DNA of 14,200 bases from Candidatus Coatesiibacteriota bacterium (GTDB lineage Bacteria; Oederibacteriota; CAKKQC01). A model generated the notes under the pieces. The model was given only the letters and a program-made list of their open reading frames with translations. It was not told where the DNA came from and did not search any database. The translations under genes and the position numbers were made by a program. Positions 13,141 through 14,200 of this stretch are shown in pieces. Numbering within the stretch: position 1 is the first letter of the stretch; each line of letters begins with the position of its first letter. Location of the stretch: the NCBI GenBank assembly GCA_023265785.1, contig JAHFSL010000018.1, positions 1 to 14,200 of the forward strand. The letters run 5' to 3'.

Positions 13141-14200
13141 ATGGCGCCCGTGGCGACCCTGCCCCAGGTGCTGAACGGCCGGCCGGCGGCGGCTGACGCC
13201 GCGGACCCCTGCTTCCAGTGCGGGGCCTGCACCTCGGCCTGCCCGTGGAGCCAGGTTCGGGAGGAGCCGTACTCGGTGCGCCAGCTCGTGCGCGCCGCCC
13301 AGTTGGGCCTGCCCGCGACGGAGGATGACCGGTGGCTGTGCACGATGTGCGGCCAGTGCGAGACCGTGTGCCCCCGCGGCGTGGACATCACGGGCGTCAT
13401 CCGCGGCCTGCGCGCCGCGGCCTGGAGTGAACGGAGGGTGCCCAAGGGCCTGCCCTCGTTGATGTGGGGCCAGTACTGGGACGGCAACCCGTACGGCCGG
13501 CCCCCCTCGGAGCGCGACCGGTGGATGAAGGGCCTCTCGGTGCGGCCCTGGCAGGCGGGCGACGAGGTCCTCCTCTACCTGGGCTGTGCCGCCTCCTACG
13601 ACCGCCGGATCCAGAAGGTGACCCGGGCCCTGCTCGCCCTCCTGTCCGCCGCCGAGGTGAAATTCGGCGTTCTGGGCGGCGAGGAGCCGTGCTGTGGCGA
13701 CTGCGCGCTGACGCTGGGGGCCGAGGCGTTCCACCGGGAGCGGGCCGCCTCCACCGCCGACCTGTTCACGAAGAAGGGCATCGCCACCGTGGTCACGGTG
13801 TCACCCCACTGTTATGACGCGTTCCGGAACCGCCTGCCCGGGGTCCCCGCGGGGTTCCGTCCCCTCCACTACACGCAGTACCTGGCCGAGCTCGTGGCGG
13901 CGGGCCGGCTCACGCTGTCCACGCGGTCAAGCGTGCGGGTGGCGTTCCATGACCCCTGCTACCTGGGCCGGAAGAACGGCGAGTACGAGGCGCCGCGCGC
14001 CCTCCTGCGCGCGATCCCGGGGGTTGAACTGGTGGAACTGCCGCGGTCCCGCGAGACGGGGCTGTGCTGTGGCGGCGGGGGCGGCCGGATGTTCCAGGAC
14101 ACGCCCGTCAAGGAGCGGTTCTCCGTGATGCGCGTCCTGGAGGCGACGGACGCCCGGGTGGACATCCTGGCCACGGCCTGCCCGTTCTGCATCGCCTGTC
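13141..14200 (+). CDS. HdrC-HdrB fusion (HdrD-like) Fe-S protein, 3' end outside window
   Basis: The frame is open from ATG 13141, directly after the previous stop, to the right edge (353 residues seen). The N-terminal HdrC-like part holds two [4Fe-4S] motifs: Cys24/27/30/34 in CFQCGACTSACP and Cys67/70/73/77 in CTMCGQCETVCP. The HdrB-like part has two CCG domains, which in HdrB hold noncubane clusters at the disulfide-reducing site. The first has Cys149 (YLGCAASYD), Cys184-185 (EPCCGDCA) and Cys224 in VSPHCYDAF, where Ser221 stands in for the first Cys of the usual CXXC. The second is complete: Cys273 (DPCYLGR), Cys309-310 (LCCGGGGGR) and CPFC (347-350). No membrane segment is seen. In methanogens HdrD/HdrBC reduce CoM-S-S-CoB; in bacteria such proteins are thought to serve other disulfides or acceptors, here unknown. 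It should pair with the fused HdrA protein encoded just upstream. Confidence 0.9.
   Translation, partial: MAPVATLPQVLNGRPAAADAADPCFQCGACTSACPWSQVREEPYSVRQLVRAAQLGLPATEDDRWLCTMCGQCETVCPRGVDITGVIRGLRAAAWSERRVPKGLPSLMWGQYWDGNPYGRPPSERDRWMKGLSVRPWQAGDEVLLYLGCAASYDRRIQKVTRALLALLSAAEVKFGVLGGEEPCCGDCALTLGAEAFHRERAASTADLFTKKGIATVVTVSPHCYDAFRNRLPGVPAGFRPLHYTQYLAELVAAGRLTLSTRSSVRVAFHDPCYLGRKNGEYEAPRALLRAIPGVELVELPRSRETGLCCGGGGGRMFQDTPVKERFSVMRVLEATDARVDILATACPFCIAC

Noticed and set aside
10291..13734. Long minus-strand frames (494 and 590 codons) opposite the Hdr genes
   Set aside because: Both are compositional shadows; the + strand carries continuous cofactor motifs across the same stretch.
1..14200. 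tRNA, rRNA, CRISPR array or insertion sequence
   Set aside because: I saw no cloverleaf, no regularly spaced repeats and no transposase or terminal inverted repeats anywhere in the window.

Overview
The window is very GC-rich (around 70% by eye). It carries tightly packed genes with frequent GTG starts, 4-base overlaps (GTGA, ATGA) and clear Shine-Dalgarno sequences before several starts, so it is bacterial chromosomal DNA. The gene set points to an organism with anaerobic or microaerobic electron-transfer metabolism and many methyltransferases: ferredoxin-linked 2-oxoacid oxidation, Hdr-type flavoproteins, MttB and UroD-like methyltransferases. High-GC uncultivated lineages such as Methylomirabilota/Rokubacteria or Desulfobacterota-like groups would fit, but the sequence alone does not settle the taxonomy.

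Region 1 (1-2701, + strand) is a methyl-transfer cluster. It holds the 3' part of a homocysteine S-methyltransferase-type gene and two UroD/MtaA-like methyltransferase paralogues. One paralogue (1631-2701) keeps the zinc-ligand pattern of corrinoid methyltransferases and the other (497-1627) does not. A GC hairpin at 2715-2735 separates this cluster from the next, convergent gene.

Region 2 (2763-4557) looks accessory. It has a minus-strand AAA/DUF4143 ATPase with an AT-rich, apparently leaderless promoter overlapped by a 17-bp near-palindrome. Next to it lie about 600 bp of gene remnants, including the C-terminus of a VapC-like PIN toxin and possibly the start of its antitoxin.

Region 3 (4558-6714) holds a divergent pair: an MttB-family (trimethylamine/glycine-betaine type) methyltransferase without pyrrolysine on the minus strand, and an iron-sulfur endonuclease III on the plus strand.

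Region 4 (6835 to the right edge, + strand) is the main find. It is a continuous operon korD-korA-korB-korC, followed by a 1136-residue fused flavoprotein and a HdrC-HdrB (HdrD-type) fusion that runs off the window. The flavoprotein joins two HdrA modules and a MvhD-type [2Fe-2S] domain in one chain. The layout suggests that a thiamine-pyrophosphate 2-oxoacid:ferredoxin oxidoreductase is coupled, through ferredoxin or directly, to a soluble Hdr-type complex that could bifurcate or confurcate electrons. No hydrogenase or formate dehydrogenase partner and no membrane subunit is seen within the window. The physiological acceptor is unknown.
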